From NCBI GenBank assembly GCA_036002485.1, contig DASYTI010000044.1:1-33589 (forward strand): 33,589 nt of DNA, in the 5' to 3' direction. A model generated the notes under the pieces. It was given only the letters and a program-made list of their open reading frames with translations. It was not told the DNA's origin and did not search any database. The DNA comes from Candidatus Methylomirabilota bacterium (GTDB lineage: Bacteria; Methylomirabilota; Methylomirabilia; Rokubacteriales; CSP1-6). Shown here piece by piece: positions 32,438 through 33,589 of the stretch; within the stretch, counting starts at the first letter, position 1, and each line of letters starts with the position of its first letter. Position numbers and translations under genes: made by a program.

Positions 32438-33376
32438 CTATTCCTTCCGGATGTAGCGGAGCTGGAAGAACACCACCATGGCGAGCAGGGGGAAGATGAA
32501 GAGCGAGATGGCCGCGCCCTGACCGAGATTGCCACCCTGGAGGCCGACCTGGTAGGCGAGGGTGGCGAACAGATGCGTCGTGTTCATGGGGCCGCCGCGC
32601 GTCAGCACCTGTACGATGTTGAAGTCCGCGAACGTGAAGATCGTCGAGAAGAGGATGACCACGGCGAGCACCGGCTTGATGAGAGGCAGGGTGACGTGCC
32701 AGAAGCGGCCCCACGAGCTCGCCCCGTCCACCTCGGCCGCCTCGAGGTACTCGCGGGGCACGGCGACCAGTCCGGCGAGCACGGTGATGGCGAAGAAGGG
32801 CAATCCTCGCCAGACATTGACGGTGATGACCGCGGCCATGGCATAGGTCGACTGCCCGAGCCAGTTCGGCCCGGGCGGGCTCATCAGGTGAAGCCGGATG
32901 GCCGTCCAGTTGACCACGCTGTAGAGCGAGTCGAACATCCACCACCAGCCCAGGGTGGACAGCGCCGTCGGAATCACGAAGGGCAGGAGCACGACGCCGC
33001 GGATCACCCGCTTGAACCGGAGGTTGCGCGAGAGGAGCATGGCGAGCCAGACGCCCAGGACCGTCTTGAGGGTCAGGGCGATGGAGGTGAAGACGAAAGA
33101 GTTCTGGACGGCCTGGCGGAATGTCTCTTGGCCGAGGATCTCCCGGAAGTTCTTGAGGCCGACGAACGGGCCTGGTGATCCGACCCAGTAGTCCGAGAGG
33201 CTGAAGTAGATGGCCATTCCGAACGGGAAGGCGACGAGCGTCACGAGGAGCACGAGGGCGGGGACGATCAGGCCATAGCCGAAGACGTGCTCCTGCTCCC
33301 ACCACTCGCGAAGACGCGAGAGGCGGCCGACCCGGGGAAGCCCGGCCGCCTCGAGAACGCGGGGTCCGACGGCCAC
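32438..33376 (-). CDS. Sugar-type ABC transporter permease, MalF-like
   Basis: A 312-aa CUT1-type permease. The N-terminus is cytoplasmic (about 1-30), followed by FGYGLIVPALVLLVTLVAFP and MAIYFSLSDY, and GLKNFREIL, the usual loop of the first permease. The EAA loop is EYLEAAEVDGASSWGRFWHV, followed by TLPLIKPVLAVVILF. It ends in two closing helices and RYIRKE. It pairs with the MalG-like permease to form the membrane channel. The GTG start at 33376 has GAGG about 7 bp before it. It overlaps no gene and lies 8 bp after the stop of the solute-binding protein gene, so all three form one operon. Confidence 0.93.
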   Translation of the reverse strand: MAVGPRVLEAAGLPRVGRLSRLREWWEQEHVFGYGLIVPALVLLVTLVAFPFGMAIYFSLSDYWVGSPGPFVGLKNFREILGQETFRQAVQNSFVFTSIALTLKTVLGVWLAMLLSRNLRFKRVIRGVVLLPFVIPTALSTLGWWWMFDSLYSVVNWTAIRLHLMSPPGPNWLGQSTYAMAAVITVNVWRGLPFFAITVLAGLVAVPREYLEAAEVDGASSWGRFWHVTLPLIKPVLAVVILFSTIFTFADFNIVQVLTRGGPMNTTHLFATLAYQVGLQGGNLGQGAAISLFIFPLLAMVVFFQLRYIRKE

Positions 33377-33384
33377 GGGATGCC

Positions 33385-33589
33385 TCAGCCGACCTTGAGC
33401 TGCCCCTTAACGGCGAGGGCGACCTGCTCCTGCCCCCAGTCCATGGCACGCTTGGTCGGCATGCCGTTGACGGCCTTGGCGACCATGTCGGCCATGATGT
33501 AGTTGTCGTCGATGCGCTGCACGGCTTCGCTCGGCTTGGCCGGCCAGCCGCGCGGGTGCGCGTACTCGGCCTCCTTGGGCAGCATGGCG
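33385..33589 (-). CDS. Probable ABC sugar-binding protein, C-terminal end (partial at window edge)
   Basis: An open frame runs from the window end to a TGA at 33385. The visible part, at least 66 residues, contains GWPAKPSEAVQRIDDNYIMA, DMVAKAVNGMPTKRAMDWGQ and EQVALAVKGQLKVG. Tail helices of this type, with W-x-x-x-Q and a two-helix end, are usual at the C-terminus of extracellular solute-binding family 1 proteins. The identity is inferred mainly from its position directly before two CUT1 permeases. The N-terminus and any signal peptide lie outside the window. Confidence 0.7.
   Translation of the reverse strand, partial: AMLPKEAEYAHPRGWPAKPSEAVQRIDDNYIMADMVAKAVNGMPTKRAMDWGQEQVALAVKGQLKVG

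Noticed and set aside
31080-32456. 458-aa plus-strand frame running from the polymerase 3' end
   Set aside because: Shadow of the MalG-like permease and the intergenic repeats; charged, repetitive His/Gly/Glu/Asp translation.
1-33589. CRISPR arrays, tRNA, rRNA or complete insertion sequences
   Set aside because: No regularly spaced repeats, tRNA T-arm signatures, rRNA segments or transposase frames were recognised.

Overview
The window is a GC-rich, densely coded chromosomal segment. The gene mix is mostly catabolic and transport genes: extradiol dioxygenase, FAH-family hydrolase, crotonase, carboxymuconolactone decarboxylase-like protein, an SsuABC/TauABC-type importer, a sugar importer and a TPP-dependent dehydrogenase E1 pair. 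Strong Shine-Dalgarno motifs and 4-nt GTGA/ATGA overlaps show a bacterium. The composition resembles soil or sediment lineages such as Candidatus Rokubacteria/Methylomirabilota. That is an impression from gene content only, since no rRNA or marker gene is present. No tRNA, rRNA, CRISPR array, complete insertion sequence or phage gene was recognised.

Layout. 0.15-3.2 kb (minus): coiled-coil protein, DHH phosphoesterase with a probable TrkA-N domain, LapA-like membrane protein and a PmtA/UbiE-like methyltransferase. 3.3-5.3 kb (plus): CPA2/Kef-type antiporter. 5.3-9.2 kb (minus): a tight cluster of FAH hydrolase, two-domain extradiol dioxygenase, archaeal-type phosphoglycerate mutase and zinc-ribbon rhomboid protease. 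9.4-11.4 kb (plus): exported Pro-rich protein, CusF-like protein, single-domain VOC protein and DinB-like protein. 11.4-14.8 kb (minus): ATPase-permease-permease-binding protein importer operon. 14.8-15.6 kb: a nested inverted-repeat element followed by an overlapping small protein/nucleotidyltransferase pair. 15.7-21.2 kb (minus): cytochrome c, enoyl-CoA hydratase, CMD protein, Tat-exported GH28-like beta-helix protein, and the E1 alpha and beta subunits without E2 or E3.

21.3-26.3 kb: S9 peptidase (plus), two small minus-strand genes including a very basic DUF6496-like protein, then an alpha/beta hydrolase paired with an unrecognised 467-aa protein carrying its own GxSxG elbow. 26.4-31.3 kb is the most distinctive block: a UdgX-type uracil-DNA glycosylase with the KRRLH loop and a topoisomerase IB on the minus strand, and divergently, 19 bp away, a DnaE2-like polymerase. 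A short relic resembling the 3' end of udgX lies just beyond the topoisomerase gene. 31.6-33.6 kb (minus): two sugar-type ABC permeases and the C-terminal end of a probable solute-binding protein, cut by the window end.

Outside the genes, a two-hairpin intergenic element occurs twice in opposite orientations (2.74-2.83 kb and 31.37-31.52 kb). It looks like a dispersed, genome-specific repeat. The candidates most worth following are the UdgX/TopIB/DnaE2 island, the hydrolase plus 467-aa protein pair, and the nucleotidyltransferase pair beside its inverted-repeat element.
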